A stretch of 64,000 nt of DNA from an uncultured Clostridia bacterium (GTDB taxonomy: Bacteria > Bacillota > Clostridia > TANB77 > CAG-508): the NCBI GenBank assembly GCA_934149005.1, contig CAKPDN010000001.1, positions 124,001 to 188,000 on the forward strand, in the 5' to 3' direction. The position numbers and the translations under genes were made by a program. Position 1 is the first letter of the stretch. The number at the start of each line of letters is the position of its first letter. Below the pieces are notes generated by a model, which was not told where the DNA came from, ran no database searches, and saw only the letters and a list, made by a program, of their open reading frames with translations. This document shows, in pieces, positions 45,686 through 55,243 of this stretch.

Positions 45686-46466
45686 TAATTGTTATTTTCT
45701 TTACTGAATAATTAAAAAATGCTTTTGATATTACATATAAAATTAATGACCATGCTATTAATTTTAATATTATAAAACCTATTTCATTTAAAGAAATATT
45801 TCCTAGATAAATATTTATAGGAGTATATATAAATTCTTTAAATGGAAGTATGTTTGCAATTTTTTGAAACCATCCAGGAAACAATGTAAGTGGTGCAATT
45901 AATCCAGAAAAGATTGCTATAATTGATTGTCTTAAAATTTGCATTCCCCATATTGAATTTGTATAAAATCCGATAGTTCCAACTATCATTTGTATAAAAA
46001 ATGATATTGGAAGTATAAGCATTATTACAAATATGAATAATAAAAAATTTATAAAACTTACAGGAAGTTGTACACTCCAAAAAATTGAACATATTATAAA
46101 TGTTGCAACTGAAATTGGAATTGCATATCCAATTTCTCCCATGTATAATCCAAACCAATATTTAAAATATGATATTGGATTTAGTAATTCTTTATTTAGT
46201 TGACCTTTTCTAATTGACTCTGCAATATCTTCATTTATTCCCCATGTTGCTATTGCTTTTATTGAAATAACTAAAATATAATATGTAACCATATATTCTA
46301 TACTATAGCCGGCGGCATTACCGGTTTGGTAGTATATTGCTTGCCATACGAAAACATAAACAACAATTTCTACTATTCTATTTATTGTCCATAAAAAGAA
46401 ATTGGATTTATAAATAGAATATTGTTTAAAATGTACTCGTGCTAATGCTAACCATGTTTCTAACAT
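45675..46466 (-). CDS. ABC-2 family transporter permease (first of pair)
   Basis: A 263-aa protein with six membrane helices, paralogous to the downstream permease: YSIYKSNFFLWTINRIVEIV, AESIRKGQLNKELLNPISYF (the G-x-L-x-x-LL-P loop typical of the family) and NILPFKEFIYTPINIYLG. It overlaps both neighbours by a few bases, so the operon is translationally coupled. Confidence 0.9.
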   Translation of the reverse strand: MLETWLALARVHFKQYSIYKSNFFLWTINRIVEIVVYVFVWQAIYYQTGNAAGYSIEYMVTYYILVISIKAIATWGINEDIAESIRKGQLNKELLNPISYFKYWFGLYMGEIGYAIPISVATFIICSIFWSVQLPVSFINFLLFIFVIMLILPISFFIQMIVGTIGFYTNSIWGMQILRQSIIAIFSGLIAPLTLFPGWFQKIANILPFKEFIYTPINIYLGNISLNEIGFIILKLIAWSLILYVISKAFFNYSVKKITINGG

Positions 46467-47458
46467 ATTTTTACTCCTCTATATATTTCTTTTAATATAT
46501 CTTCTAATTCTGCTTCTTTCATATGAATATCTACTATATCTCCATATTTTGAAATCATCTCTACTATCTTTACAATTGTCATTTTTTCATGGTCAAATTT
46601 TATTTTTATATTTTCTTCATTTTCTTCTATAATCTCAAAATCTTCATCATATAGTTTTTCAGTTATACTTGCTTTTTTATTTTTTAAAATGATTTCAGCC
46701 GAAACACTATTTCCATATGTATCTTTAAATTTTTGTTTTTCTCCATCAAAGATTATTTGCCCTTTATCTAATAATATTATTCTGTCACATACATCTTCAA
46801 TGTCTTTTAAATCATGTGTTGTAAGTATTACTGTTGTATTTTTTTCTTTATTTATATCTTTAATAAATTTTCTAATATTCTCTTTTACTAAAACATCCAA
46901 TCCAATTGTTGGTTCATCTAAATAAACTATTTTAGGATTATGCAAAAATGTTGCTGCAATTTCACATCTCATTTTTTGTCCTAAACTTAAGTTCTTTACT
47001 TGTTTTTCTAACAAATCTTCTAACTGTAATAATTCAGTAAATTGTTTTAAATTCTTTCTATATTGATTTTCTGGAATTTTATACATTTTTTTAATTAGTC
47101 TAAAAGATTCAATTACAGGCAAGTCCCACCATAGCTGTGTTTTTTGCCCAAAAACAGCACCTATATTTTTGTTGTTTTCTATTCTTTTTTCATTTGGTAC
47201 AATTCCATTTACTATAACGTTTCCATAGGTTGGTGTTAATAGCCCTGTGAGCATTTTTATTGTTGTTGATTTTCCTGCTCCATTTTCTCCTATGTAACCT
47301 ACTAATTCTCCTTCATTAATATTGAAATTTATATTGTTTACTGCTGTAAATTCTTTGTATTTTGGTTTGATTAGATTTTTTAGATAACCTTTTAACCCAT
47401 CTTCTTTTTCTATAATTTTATATTTTTTTACTAAATTTTTTACTTCTATTAATGACAT
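46460..47458 (-). CDS. ABC transporter ATP-binding protein (exporter, with ABC-2 permeases)
   Basis: A 332-aa ATPase of the daunorubicin/NatA-like exporter class. Walker A GYIGENGAGKSTTIKMLTG, Q-loop in GAVFGQKTQLWWDLP, signature KNLSLGQKMRCEIAATFL, Walker B IVYLDEPTIGLD and H-loop ILTTHDLKDI. The C-terminal 70 residues form the extra domain usual in this class. First gene of the three-gene exporter operon; a terminator of the previous ABC system lies upstream at 47532-47570. Confidence 0.93.
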   Translation of the reverse strand: MSLIEVKNLVKKYKIIEKEDGLKGYLKNLIKPKYKEFTAVNNINFNINEGELVGYIGENGAGKSTTIKMLTGLLTPTYGNVIVNGIVPNEKRIENNKNIGAVFGQKTQLWWDLPVIESFRLIKKMYKIPENQYRKNLKQFTELLQLEDLLEKQVKNLSLGQKMRCEIAATFLHNPKIVYLDEPTIGLDVLVKENIRKFIKDINKEKNTTVILTTHDLKDIEDVCDRIILLDKGQIIFDGEKQKFKDTYGNSVSAEIILKNKKASITEKLYDEDFEIIEENEENIKIKFDHEKMTIVKIVEMISKYGDIVDIHMKEAELEDILKEIYRGVKIC

Positions 47459-47531
47459 TGTTTTCTTCCTTTTTATTTGTTATATTTATATGTCAATATA
47501 CTATCATAACCCAATCACTTTTGCAATACTT

Positions 47532-47570
47532 AAAAGATAGCACTACTATATAATAGTTTTGCTATCTTTT
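47532..47570 (-). terminator. Terminator after the FtsX-like permease
   Basis: Minus strand AAAAGATAGC, an 18-nt loop, GCTATCTTTTAA. It lies between the FtsX-like permease gene and the next ABC operon. Confidence 0.65.
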
Positions 47571-47650
47571 AAAATTATTTAAAAATCTTTTCTAACATAT
47601 TTTTAGTTCCTCTGAATTATCTTTTCCAATAAAATATGTTACAATATTTT

Positions 47651-50263
47651 TTATATATTATCATTTCTAATAGTATCAATAATATTTTGTTTATTAATCT
47701 TGCCAATAGAATATTTCATAATAATACCAATAACAACAGCTACGAATACTATAGCAACTGCAATTGATTTATATGGCAAAACATATTCCATTTCCATACT
47801 ATTTCTGAACACATTATACATACCATAAGACAATACGAGTCCAATTGGTATACCAATGATCAAAGATTTTATACCATAGAAAATGCTTTCTAATCTAATC
47901 ATTCTATTAAATTCTTTTTTTGTCATTCCTATTGATTTAAGCATTGCAAATTCTTTTTTTCTTAAATTCATATTTGTTGTAATCGTGTTAAAAATATTTG
48001 TTATTCCAATTAAAGTAATTACTCCAATAAATCCATATAAGAATATTGAGATAACTAATACAACTGCATTTTCAGCCTTGACTGATTTTTCCATATTAAA
48101 TGTTGTTAAATTAGAGTTAGTAAGATTATTATCATTTTTATATTGTTCAACTTCTGCATCTAATTTATCAACATCATTTGATTGTGAATACAAAGTCGCA
48201 TATATATATCCTGTTTTATTTATAAAATCTTCACTTACAATAAAATATGCACGAGTATGATATAAATTTTCTACACCATTTGGTCTTTCTTCTGTTTTGG
48301 CTACTATTTTAATGTTATGCTCTTTATCATTTATTTTTCCTGTAACAGTATCTCCCTTTTTCCAAGTATACATGCTACCTTGAATTTTCTTTCCTTTTTC
48401 ATCAAAATTGATATTATTATCAATTAAAATTGCTCCATCTTTGTATGTTTCATAATCTCCGCCTATCTTTTTCAAATATGCATCATACGCATTTTTGCTT
48501 AATGAAATAATATTTACATTATCTATTTGTTCTTGGTTTGAATTTGACTCTGAATATCTTGCTTTAATATCTTTTCCATATTCAGTTAGTTCTGCTTTGT
48601 GTTTTTCATCCATATTCATTTCAAATGTATTGGTTTTATTTATTGATACATTTCCTACATCTGGCAAGTTTGATATGTCTGTTAACATTTTTAAATTTTT
48701 TGCTTGTTCTTTTGCAAATTCTTCTGTATCTTCAGGTGACGCACTTGTGTACGCATATACTACATAATTATAATCTTTTTCTGTATAATATGCACTTGAC
48801 ATTTTGAATCCATATTGTATAAAGCTTGATATTGCAATAAATATTACAACACTTACTATTATAGAAATTACTGTTGTTCTATATTTTTTCTTGCTTCTTT
48901 TTAAGTTTTTGTATGCAATTTCTCCACCTGTTTTAAATATTTTTGTTATGATTTTTGGACATTTTATTTTCTTAGCTTTTAATTTTACATCTTCTGAACT
49001 TCTTATTGCTTCAATCGGTGTTATTTTGGATGCTTTTCTTGCAGATTTTTTGCAAGATAGCCATATTGTTACAACTGATACAATTATACTTACAACTATT
49101 GCTGGCAATGATATTCCATATGTTAGTAAAGTCCCACTTGATACATAATCTTTTAATATGTAATTTACTACATTTACTAATATATAAATCGCAAATACTC
49201 CACTTAAAATTCCTAAAGGAATTCCTATAAGTCCTAATAAAAAGCCTTCAAAATAAACACTTTTTTTGATTTGTTTTTTTGTTGCTCCAATGCTTGAAAG
49301 CATTCCATATTGTTTTAACCTTTCTGTTATTGATATTGCAAATCCATTTCTAATAACGAATACACTTGATACTAGAACAATTCCCATTATGAAGGCTCCT
49401 AATCCATAAATTGTTCTTAGTGTTTCATCATCTAAACTTGCACCTTCATATGATAATAATTCTTTATTTATATTTAATTTATATTTATAACTTTTATACG
49501 CTCCTTTTAATCCATTAAATGTTGTAGCCTCTGTATTGTCTTCTTTTACACCATTAGAATCTTTTACCATTTGATTTATATTTTCTGTATTTTTTACATA
49601 ATCTTTGGGATTTGTATATAAAACTGCTATATTTGCCTTTTTATTTATTGTTTGCATTTTTGTAATAACTGTAAACCAATCAGTTTCATAAGATTCAATT
49701 GCAACCGTAGGTCTTTCTATTATTCCTACTATCTTATATGTTTTTGAAGTTGTTTTTTCCATATTTTCTTCTGTTTCACTTATATTTAATGTGATGGTAT
49801 CTCCAACTTTGTAATTAGTTTTGAACCTTTCATTTATTCTAGTTGAAATTGCAAGTTCACTATCATTTTCTGGTAATCTACCCTCTTGCACATTTATAGC
49901 CATATTATTTAAAAACTTGTCATTCATTGAAATAATATTAACAAGTGGCTTTTCTTCCTCTCCTGTTGATGTTTTTTCATTTGGTAAATAACTATATCCT
50001 AATTCTTCTGATAAATAATAATTTTCAACTCCTCTATTTTCTTCTATATATTTAAGTTCATCTTTTGGTACATTATAAAAAATTGCATGATAATTTCCTT
50101 GACTATTTTTTGCAGTTTCTACAAATGTTTTTTGAAAACTTGTTATAAGTCCTGCTACTCCACAGATTAAGGCTGTTGATAAAATAATTCCAATTATAAT
50201 TACAATTGACCTTTTTTTATTTAGTCTTAAATCTTTTACACTCAATTCATTTAAAACTTTCAT
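47651..50263 (-). CDS. FtsX-like ABC transporter permease (MacB/BceB-like)
   Basis: 870 aa with an N-terminal span (VIIIGIILSTALICGVAGLI), a large extracytoplasmic loop, three helices near 290-410, a second core from about 460 with another extracytoplasmic domain, and three C-terminal helices: two fused FtsX/MacB units. Family motifs include ERLKQYGMLSSIGATKKQI and KEFAMLKSIGMTKKEFNRMI. Such permeases export or shed lipids, peptides or antibiotics with a LolD-type ATPase. Its ATG overlaps the ATPase stop codon, so the pair is coupled. Confidence 0.92.
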   Translation of the reverse strand: MKVLNELSVKDLRLNKKRSIVIIIGIILSTALICGVAGLITSFQKTFVETAKNSQGNYHAIFYNVPKDELKYIEENRGVENYYLSEELGYSYLPNEKTSTGEEEKPLVNIISMNDKFLNNMAINVQEGRLPENDSELAISTRINERFKTNYKVGDTITLNISETEENMEKTTSKTYKIVGIIERPTVAIESYETDWFTVITKMQTINKKANIAVLYTNPKDYVKNTENINQMVKDSNGVKEDNTEATTFNGLKGAYKSYKYKLNINKELLSYEGASLDDETLRTIYGLGAFIMGIVLVSSVFVIRNGFAISITERLKQYGMLSSIGATKKQIKKSVYFEGFLLGLIGIPLGILSGVFAIYILVNVVNYILKDYVSSGTLLTYGISLPAIVVSIIVSVVTIWLSCKKSARKASKITPIEAIRSSEDVKLKAKKIKCPKIITKIFKTGGEIAYKNLKRSKKKYRTTVISIIVSVVIFIAISSFIQYGFKMSSAYYTEKDYNYVVYAYTSASPEDTEEFAKEQAKNLKMLTDISNLPDVGNVSINKTNTFEMNMDEKHKAELTEYGKDIKARYSESNSNQEQIDNVNIISLSKNAYDAYLKKIGGDYETYKDGAILIDNNINFDEKGKKIQGSMYTWKKGDTVTGKINDKEHNIKIVAKTEERPNGVENLYHTRAYFIVSEDFINKTGYIYATLYSQSNDVDKLDAEVEQYKNDNNLTNSNLTTFNMEKSVKAENAVVLVISIFLYGFIGVITLIGITNIFNTITTNMNLRKKEFAMLKSIGMTKKEFNRMIRLESIFYGIKSLIIGIPIGLVLSYGMYNVFRNSMEMEYVLPYKSIAVAIVFVAVVIGIIMKYSIGKINKQNIIDTIRNDNI

Positions 50264-50946
50264 TATTTTCCAGTCCTTTCATCTTTAATTATTTTTCCAT
50301 CATCAATTGTTATAACTCTATCTGCCTCTAATGCAATTTTTTCATCATGTGTTATTACTATAACTGTTTGATTATATTTTTTATTTGAAAGTCTTAATAA
50401 TGAGATAATTTCTTCACTTGCTTTTGAGTCTAAGTTTCCAGTAGGTTCATCTGCAAGCATTAATGCAGGTTCATTCATCATTGCTCTACCAATAGAAACC
50501 CTTTGTTGTTGTCCACCTGACAATTGATTTGGTAAATTGTTTTTTCTATTTTCAAGTCCTAATGTTTTTAATAAATCATTTAATCTTTTTGGGTCAACAT
50601 CTCTACTATCTAATTTTGTTGGTAGTGTTATGTTTTCTGTAACATTTAGAACTGGTATTAAGTTATAAAATTGATAAATTAGTCCTACTTGTCTTCTTCT
50701 AAAAATTGCTAATTGATCATTATTTAGAGAATATATATCTTTTCCTTCTATATATACTTTTCCAGATGTTGGTCTATCTACTCCACCTAATAAGTGTAAT
50801 AGTGTTGATTTTCCACTACCGCTTGCTCCGATAATTGCTACAAATTCTCCTTTCTCTATTGAAAATGATACATTGTCTACTGCTTTTACTTGGTTTTCGC
50901 CTTTTCCATAAATTTTGTTTAAGTTTTCTACCCTTAGTATTTCCAT
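50263..50946 (-). CDS. ABC transporter ATP-binding protein (LolD/BceA/MacB class)
   Basis: A 227-aa ATPase: Walker A AIIGASGSGKSTLLHLLGG, Q-loop YQFYNLIPVLNVTENI, signature NQLSGGQQQRVSIGRAMM, Walker B ALMLADEPTGNLDSKAS, H-loop VIVITHDEKIA. It is the partner of the FtsX-like permease. The ribosome site is GGAGG. A degenerate GAGAC-type palindromic repeat lies just upstream in its 5' region. Confidence 0.95.
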   Translation of the reverse strand: MEILRVENLNKIYGKGENQVKAVDNVSFSIEKGEFVAIIGASGSGKSTLLHLLGGVDRPTSGKVYIEGKDIYSLNNDQLAIFRRRQVGLIYQFYNLIPVLNVTENITLPTKLDSRDVDPKRLNDLLKTLGLENRKNNLPNQLSGGQQQRVSIGRAMMNEPALMLADEPTGNLDSKASEEIISLLRLSNKKYNQTVIVITHDEKIALEADRVITIDDGKIIKDERTGK

Positions 50947-50960
50947 AATTTTTCCTCCTT

Positions 50961-51040
50961 TGAGACCAGTGGACTAGCGGGGCCAGTTGGGACGTTTCTG
51001 ATGGGACAAAAATGTCTCAAAAGTACCGATCTTGGTCTCT
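50961..51040. repeat. Degenerate REP-like repeat, copy 7
   Basis: Ends TGAGACCAG and CTTGGTCTCT form inverted repeats. The interior contains AGTTGGGACGTTTCTGATGG and GACAAAAATGTCTCAAAAGTACCG, a decayed version of the core. It lies in the 5' region of the BceA-like gene. Confidence 0.7.
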
Positions 51041-51130
51041 TATTTTTTTGTTATATATAGTATAATTTTTGAAAGTGACTTTTAAGTGACTTTTTTACTA
51101 TAAATTTTGTCACTCTTTATTATTTGATGC

Positions 51131-51165
51131 AAAAAAAGATTGATAACTTATATCAAGTATCAATC
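51131..51165 (-). terminator. Terminator after the CtkA/HipA-like gene
   Basis: Minus strand GATTGATA, 12-nt loop, TATCAATC followed by TTTTTTT. Confidence 0.85.
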
Positions 51166-51174
51166 CCTCATTTT

Positions 51175-52032
51175 TTATTTTTCCTGACTATAAACTTCTT
51201 CTATTATTTTATATCTTATATTAATTATATTTTTATAAAATTTTTTTCTATTATTAGACATGCACAATACTTCATCTATAAAATTATTTATTTGGGTAAT
51301 ATTTATATTTTTAAATACCCTAACAATAGCTTTATGGCATTCTTTATTTTTGGTATCCCTTATATATGTCATGTAATTTATTTTTTTACCATTTTCTTTT
51401 AAACAAGAATAACAATTTATTGCCAAGTTCTTTATTTCATTTTCTTTTAAATTTTCTATCTCATTATCATCTATCATTGGATTTAAACATGAGCCACAAT
51501 CATAAATTGGTGCAAACTCTATTTTATTAGTTTTGTTATCTACTAAAAAACCCCAGTTTCCATTGTGTCTATCTGTGTTTCCTATTAATGCATCTACAAC
51601 GAACATATCCCAAAACTTTTCTTTTATATTAGTTGAATTTATTATTTTGTTTTCATCTAATACATTTAAAATGTCTGGTAATTCTGTTTCTATTTTTTTG
51701 TCTGGATTTGTACTTAATGCAAGATTTTCAAATTCATATAAAGTTTTATTAAAGTCTGTAAAGTCTTCACATGCACATACTATTTTTTCTTTTTCATTAT
51801 ATTTATATATTCCTAAAATTGTATTTTGAGTCGGAAATCCTACAATTTTAAAAATGTTGCTTCCTATATATTCAGAAAATGCATTATTAATATATGATAT
51901 ATTTTTGTTTTTTTCTCTTATAGGGTCCGGAAATTTTACTAAATATTTTTTCCCTTCATATATAAGTGTTTTCTTTTTCTCAGATCCTTTATAACTATTT
52001 AGCTCCTCTTTGCAATTTGTAAAATCAATCAT
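51175..52032 (-). CDS. HipA/CtkA-like protein kinase (standalone)
   Basis: 285 aa, resembling the HipA C-terminal/CtkA kinase fold. The catalytic-loop-like motif is VVDALIGNTDRHNGNWGFLV (D, N and H typical of HipA-type kinases), followed by the metal-binding YDCGSCLNP. An N-terminal nucleotide-binding part has KKYLVKFPDP and SEYIGSNIFKIVGFP. HipA proteins phosphorylate tRNA synthetases or other targets and usually pair with HipB; CtkA forms act alone. No HTH antitoxin gene is adjacent, so it is the solitary type. Promoter TGGACT-16-TATAAT at 52074-52101. Confidence 0.82.
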   Translation of the reverse strand: MIDFTNCKEELNSYKGSEKKKTLIYEGKKYLVKFPDPIREKNKNISYINNAFSEYIGSNIFKIVGFPTQNTILGIYKYNEKEKIVCACEDFTDFNKTLYEFENLALSTNPDKKIETELPDILNVLDENKIINSTNIKEKFWDMFVVDALIGNTDRHNGNWGFLVDNKTNKIEFAPIYDCGSCLNPMIDDNEIENLKENEIKNLAINCYSCLKENGKKINYMTYIRDTKNKECHKAIVRVFKNINITQINNFIDEVLCMSNNRKKFYKNIINIRYKIIEEVYSQEK

Positions 52033-52073
52033 TTATTTGTTCACTCCATTTCCATCATGGTTATATTTTATAT

Positions 52074-52101
52074 ATTATAACATATATTTTATTAAAGTCC
52101 A
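52074..52101 (-). promoter_or_regulatory. Likely promoter of the CtkA/HipA-like gene
   Basis: TGGACT (52096-52101), 16-nt spacer, TATAAT (52074-52079) on the minus strand, about 40 bp upstream of the gene. Confidence 0.55.
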
Positions 52102-52104
52102 CTA

Positions 52105-53289
52105 TTAATTTTTATACAAATATTGCTCTGTTTTTCTTAAATAAATTGTAGCAATTATTAAGAAAAACATTAATACTGCAATTGCTATCGAAAGTATATT
52201 TACATTGTAGAAATAATTATATAAAATATATACTAATGCATAACTTATCAATTGTCCAATAAACATATATATATTATAAGTCATTATATGTTCTTTTATA
52301 TATTTTTCTAATCCATTTGGTTTAATTGCTGCATAGACAATACTACAAGACTCTGATTCTATTATTGTTCCAATTGAATTCATTAATATATAGTAAATCA
52401 ATAATGTTATAAAACTTGTGTTAAATACAAGTAATACTGATGATATGAAAATTACAATTGCCATATATGGATAAAATTTTTTATTAATATTTTTGTTATT
52501 GATCATTTTTAGTATTTGCAATGAAATAATTGATATGATAGCAAAAAAGGTGTTATAACTTCCGAAACTTAATTCTGTTCCTAATCTTAGGAATAGTACA
52601 ATTGGTAGCAATTCTGTCATTGCACCTTGTGTGGAAATTCTTCTAAAAAACATGCACTTATATATATCTTTTAAATGCTGTTCTTTTTTTGCAACCTTCC
52701 AAAATTCTATCAAATTCATTTTTTCATCCTTTACTGCTGTATCCTTTATTTTTCCTGATATTAAAATAATTAATAATGTTTCTATCCCTAAAATTATGAA
52801 TAGTATATTATATGAAAATTTCTCTATAACAAACCCTGATAATATAGGTGCCAATATTGTTGTTATATTTTGCAAAATTGTTATGTTTGCAATATAACTA
52901 CTCATTGATTTATTACTGTTTGAATTTACTATCATAGACTCATATGGGACAAAATAAAGTATTGAGCTTAATGAATCTAATGTTTTAAATAGATATATGT
53001 ATTTTATTATGTTTTCCTTAAATACTATTAATAAAACAATACAACCTAAGTTTAATATAAAACTTAATTTATAAAAAAAGTTTGAGTTTTTTGAATTTAT
53101 TATTTTTAATATTATATATTCTATTATAAAGCTTGCGGTAATTGAGTATACTGAATATTTTAATATAAAGTTTATATCATTATTTACTATTTTTAATATG
53201 TATATATTAAAAAAAAGTGAAAAGAATACGCTCATAAATTTTCTTAAAAATGCTATTATTGCTATATATTTTCTATTAATTTGTTCCAT
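52105..53289 (-). CDS. MFS-like transporter
   Basis: About 394 aa with roughly 12 membrane helices (for example YIAIIAFLRKFMSVFFSLFF, YNILFIILGIETLLIILISG, ILSIAIAVLMFFLIIATIYL), a layout typical of major facilitator proteins. The inter-domain cytoplasmic loop has EKMNLIEFWKVAKKEQHLKD. It is close to MFS families seen next to peptide or antimicrobial systems, but no substrate motif is clear. I start it at 53289 because AGGAG lies 5-6 nt upstream. It follows the sensor kinase gene by about 20 bases and may share its transcript. Confidence 0.8.
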   Translation of the reverse strand: MEQINRKYIAIIAFLRKFMSVFFSLFFNIYILKIVNNDINFILKYSVYSITASFIIEYIILKIINSKNSNFFYKLSFILNLGCIVLLIVFKENIIKYIYLFKTLDSLSSILYFVPYESMIVNSNSNKSMSSYIANITILQNITTILAPILSGFVIEKFSYNILFIILGIETLLIILISGKIKDTAVKDEKMNLIEFWKVAKKEQHLKDIYKCMFFRRISTQGAMTELLPIVLFLRLGTELSFGSYNTFFAIISIISLQILKMINNKNINKKFYPYMAIVIFISSVLLVFNTSFITLLIYYILMNSIGTIIESESCSIVYAAIKPNGLEKYIKEHIMTYNIYMFIGQLISYALVYILYNYFYNVNILSIAIAVLMFFLIIATIYLRKTEQYLYKN

Positions 53290-53311
53290 TTTTTCTCCTA
53301 ACACTGCTTTA

Positions 53312-54559
53312 TTAGTATTTCATATACTTAATTACAAACTCTGTTCCTTTATTAATTTCTGATATACAACTTATCATGCCATTATCTTTTTCAATAATAT
53401 CCTTTGCCAATGCAAGTCCAATTCCAACACTATTTTCTGAGGAATTCTTACCTTTATAAAATCTTTCAAAAATGTGTTTTAAATCCTCTTTTGATATTCC
53501 TGTTCCTTCATCTTTTATTGCAATCTTTGTAAATAAAGTATTTTCTTCGTATTTTATATAGATTTTTCCATTATCTTTATTGTGTTCAATGCAATTTTTA
53601 ATAATATTTGTAACCGCTTCTTGCTGCCACTTATAATCGCCAACAAAAGATGCTCTGTCATTGCCTTCTACAATGATTTGTTGATTTTTTATTTCAATTG
53701 GTATTTCTAAATTTTTAATTATTTCATTAATAAATTTTTTCAAATTAACTTTTTCTTTATAGAATTGTACAATGTTTGCATCTAATTTTGTCAATTTTAA
53801 CATTGATATGACAAGCCAATTTATCCATTCTATTTGCCTGCTAATTTCAAATATAAATTTTTGCTTTGTTTTCTCATCCATTTCTGGATTTTCCCTTATT
53901 CCATCTAACATTATTGATATTGATGTTAAGGGTGTTTTTAACTGGTGTGATATATCTTGAACTGATATTTTTAAATTTTCTTTATCTTTTTTTGAATTCT
54001 CACTTTCTTCTTTTAACATAACTGTAATTTTGTATAATTCATTTTTTAAATTACTTAATTCATCTTCACTATTTTCATCAATATCTAGTTGATAGTTTCT
54101 ATTGCTAATTTCTTCTATGTATTCTTTTATTTTTTTTAATTTTTTATCTCTTCTGTTTAGATATATTAAAATTGCAACTATCCATAGGATATTAAATATG
54201 ATTATTACAATTACATTTATTTTTATATTTGTTCTCATTTGATTTTGAACTGACAAAATTGAAGCTATTTCTTCTATATCTATACCATATTTAGAAAGTT
54301 CTGTTTTCCCCTCTTTAAATTCTAAATTATTAATATCTTCATTTAAAATTTCTATAATTTCTTTTGTGTCAATTTCTTGATAATTTTCTTTTATTTTTCC
54401 TATAATGTTTGCTATCTTTATATTTTCTATTTGTGTGATTTTTTTGTACTGATTAATTGTTACTATACTAATAATTAAGCTTGTACAAATTGTAATAATT
54501 ATCATTGGTATTATTAAAAATTTTAAATTTGCATTTTTAAATTTGCCCATTTGTAACAT
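53312..54559 (-). CDS. Sensor histidine kinase
   Basis: 415 aa. TM1 (LKFLIIPMIIITICTSLIIS) and TM2 (KINVIVIIIFNILWIVAILI) flank an extracytoplasmic sensor of about 80 residues. A HAMP-like linker follows, then H-box QDISHQLKTPLTSISIMLDG (His phospho-acceptor), N-box NIIKNCIEHNKDNG, G1 DEGTGISKEDLKHIFERFY and G2 GIGLALAKDII. A VanS-like architecture. Its ATG overlaps the response-regulator stop (TAATG), so the pair is translationally coupled. Confidence 0.95.
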   Translation of the reverse strand: MLQMGKFKNANLKFLIIPMIIITICTSLIISIVTINQYKKITQIENIKIANIIGKIKENYQEIDTKEIIEILNEDINNLEFKEGKTELSKYGIDIEEIASILSVQNQMRTNIKINVIVIIIFNILWIVAILIYLNRRDKKLKKIKEYIEEISNRNYQLDIDENSEDELSNLKNELYKITVMLKEESENSKKDKENLKISVQDISHQLKTPLTSISIMLDGIRENPEMDEKTKQKFIFEISRQIEWINWLVISMLKLTKLDANIVQFYKEKVNLKKFINEIIKNLEIPIEIKNQQIIVEGNDRASFVGDYKWQQEAVTNIIKNCIEHNKDNGKIYIKYEENTLFTKIAIKDEGTGISKEDLKHIFERFYKGKNSSENSVGIGLALAKDIIEKDNGMISCISEINKGTEFVIKYMKY

Positions 54560-55227
54560 TAATCTCCTATTCTATATCCTAATCCTCTAACAGTTTTAAT
54601 AATTGAATCATCTCCTAATTTTTCTCTTATTCTTTTAATATAAACTGTTAATGTATTATCATTTACAAAATTTCCTGCTATATCCCATATTTTGTCTAGT
54701 AGTTCTTCTCTTGTAATTAATTTATTTTGATTTGTAAATAGCATTAATAAGATTTTATATTCTAAACTCGTAAGTATTATTTCTTCATAATCTTTATATA
54801 CTTTAGCCATATTTGTGTCTATTTTTATGTTTTTATATTGAATGATACTGCTTTTTTCAATATTCTTGTAATACCTTCTTAGTACAGAATTTATCCTTGA
54901 AATTAATTCTCTTGTTCTAAATGGTTTTACAATATAATCATCTGCTCCTATATCTAGTCCAACTACTACACTAGTTTCTTCATCCTGTGCTGTTAGAAAT
55001 ATTACTGGAACATCTAATTTTTGTTTTATGTACTTGCATAATTCAAAGCCATTGCCATCTGGTAATGTTACATCTAGTAATATTAAGTCTATTGTTTCTT
55101 TGTTTAAAATGTCTTTTGTTTTTTCTATATTTAATACAGAAATCACTTGAAAATTTTCTTTTTCAAGTGAATATTTTAATCCCATTACTATTGTTTCATT
55201 ATCTTCCACTAATAATATCTTTTTCAT
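54559..55227 (-). CDS. OmpR-family response regulator
   Basis: 222 aa. Receiver domain (1-118): acidic LLVEDNE, phospho-acceptor Asp in LILLDVTLPDGNG, Thr in VIFLTAQDEE and Lys in YIVKPFRTRELI. C-terminal winged helix: LTSLEYKILLMLFTNQNKLI and VYIKRIREKLGDDSIIKTVRGLGYRIG. It is encoded directly after the PBP gene and before its kinase, so it may respond to cell-wall stress and regulate the PBP; this is inference. Confidence 0.96.
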   Translation of the reverse strand: MKKILLVEDNETIVMGLKYSLEKENFQVISVLNIEKTKDILNKETIDLILLDVTLPDGNGFELCKYIKQKLDVPVIFLTAQDEETSVVVGLDIGADDYIVKPFRTRELISRINSVLRRYYKNIEKSSIIQYKNIKIDTNMAKVYKDYEEIILTSLEYKILLMLFTNQNKLITREELLDKIWDIAGNFVNDNTLTVYIKRIREKLGDDSIIKTVRGLGYRIGD

Positions 55228-55243
55228 ATTCTTTCCTCTTATT

